From positions 1 through 57,350 of the forward strand of contig CYKH01001782.1 of assembly GCA_001460835.1 (NCBI GenBank): DNA of 57,350 nucleotides. Direction: 5' to 3'. The number at the start of each line of letters is the position of its first letter. Within the stretch, counting starts at the first letter, position 1. The notes beneath the pieces are model-generated. The model searched no databases, was not told the origin of the DNA, and saw only the letters and a program-made list of their open reading frames with translations. This DNA comes from Bodo saltans. Taxonomy: Eukaryota > Euglenozoa > Kinetoplastea > Eubodonida > Bodonidae. A program made the translations under genes and the position numbers. Below, in pieces: positions 56,376 to 57,350 of the stretch.

Positions 56376-57350
56376 CTCGGCGAGTATCGGAAAAAAAAAA
56401 AAAAATCACTCAGCTTCAGTCCGAGAGAATATCCCGGGCATCCTTTGCGCCGTCGTATCCTTTCTCCCGTTGGTTTGATGGCAAAAAAAAGAATCATCAA
56501 GTTTGCTTTGGTATGCGTAGTGAAATGAGCTTTCCAAGAAACCGGTCTTGAGACTCGATTTTTTTTTTTTGCATTTTTTTTTTGTGAGGCCCTTTGTGGT
56601 CTTTATTTTTGCTGTGACGCTCTTTTGTGTCAGCTTCACCGGAGGAAAACAAACAAGCAATCAAACACACTAAAACAACACAATCACCTCGGATATTTTC
56701 CTTATTTCTTTTCTTTGAATTTTAGCGTTAACTATTGCAGAGTCACAGCCAATTACACAAGAAAACAAAACAACAAAACGGAGAGGCAAAACTCAACAAT
56801 AAAACCTCAGACAAACACACACACAGAATACAGAAAGCCCACATTCTTTTTCAATGCCACCCCACCTTTTTTGTTTATGCAGCTGGCTCGTCGTGTTGAG
56901 CCACTTTCGCCTTTTCTCGCACGAGGGCACGTGCCAATTCAGGCAGATTAGAGCTTGTTTTTTCTCAAAGGGTGCAACCGACCATTCTTCTTCGTGTGAA
57001 GGAGAGTTGTGAAAGAAACGACGAGGCAATTTCTTCTGACTGTTAAGAAATTAATGCCACTGGAGGAGGGGGAGGGGACGCACGAAAACTACAAAAAACA
57101 AAAACAAAAACAACAACACACAAAAAAAAGATCAATCAAAGTGCCAAAACACACGAGAAAACAAACAAGCAACAAGAAACAGAAGCAAGATCCAGATTTT
57201 TTCTTTTTCTTTTTTTCCAAAGGACCTTGTCCAAATCTCTCACGTTATTTTTCCGTAACTCAACGCACGGGTGATAACTTTAGAACTTTTCTTCCCGCCC
57301 CATATCTAGTGCCCCAAAATCGGAAGGGTTGATACAGAATTGCAAAAAAG
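56376..57350 (+). other. Terminal spacer without a gene
   Basis: A- and T-runs (56391-56405 A; about 56560-56583 T) and CA-rich stretches fill this region. Short open frames are low complexity and lack family motifs. It is probably the 3' UTR of the zinc-knuckle gene plus the leader of the next gene beyond the window. Confidence 0.6.

Noticed and set aside
1-57350. tRNA, rRNA or spliced-leader RNA genes
   Set aside because: I looked in the spacers for B-box-like GGTTCGANNC and conserved small RNA motifs and saw none that I could support without a covariance search.
1-57350. cis-spliced introns
   Set aside because: All recognised domains are complete in single frames except at the adenylate kinase and eEF1A breaks and in the fossil, none of which shows intron-like boundaries.

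Overview
The window looks like a chromosome segment from a free-living kinetoplastid, most simply Bodo saltans or a close relative. Every convincing gene lies on the + strand, none needs a cis-spliced intron, and most genes are preceded by a polypyrimidine tract followed by AG, the signature of spliced-leader trans-splicing within a polycistronic unit. Family content agrees: a TK1-type thymidine kinase with a C-terminal tail, an adenylate kinase with a flagellar-type N-terminal extension, a calpain with the kinetoplastid N-terminal domain, a PPR protein, a La protein, eEF1A and an RHS-like (retrotransposon hot spot) protein. The species assignment is inference.

Layout. 1-290: a 23-bp tandem repeat and a 51-bp tandem repeat array. 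364-6524: RING E3 ligase, longin R-SNARE, a Yippee/Mis18-like zinc protein, a PPR protein and a leucine-rich repeat protein. 6840-7615: adenylate kinase interrupted by one frameshift. 8175-18269: a giant 3,364-residue WD40/coiled-coil protein. 18515-24974: thymidine kinase, kinesin and a J-domain protein. 25414-30040: an island with an intact RHS-like P-loop protein and a decayed P-loop relative. 30341-40338: a type II membrane glycosyltransferase-like protein, a large cytoskeletal-looking protein, a small possibly mitochondrial protein and a DMT/CRT-like transporter. 40624-41934: eEF1A, disrupted by an exact 214-bp duplication and a 300-N gap. 42638-56375: an LRR protein with unusual base use, a Qc-SNARE, a large membrane protein, a lipoyl/E3-binding-domain protein, La, an active-site-complete calpain and a Gln-rich zinc-knuckle protein. 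56376-57350 holds no gene.

The genes do not form one pathway, as expected for kinetoplastid polycistrons, where control is mainly post-transcriptional. Themes are membrane traffic (two SNAREs), cytoskeleton and flagellum (kinesin, adenylate kinase, coiled-coil giants) and RNA biology (PPR, La, zinc knuckle).

Most striking observations. (i) In the 51-bp array, positions 169-203 are the base-for-base complement, without reversal, of the expected repeat (35 of 35 against 220-254). An inversion cannot produce this. (ii) Two unrelated loci (11608-11866 and 23218-23522) carry direct duplications whose copies are separated by ten T residues. (iii) Polypyrimidine/AG positions move the starts of the RHS-like and glycosyltransferase-like genes downstream of the first ATG. 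Several oddities (frameshift, eEF1A duplication, T10 junctions, the parallel-complement segment) could be assembly artefacts, and each needs raw reads.
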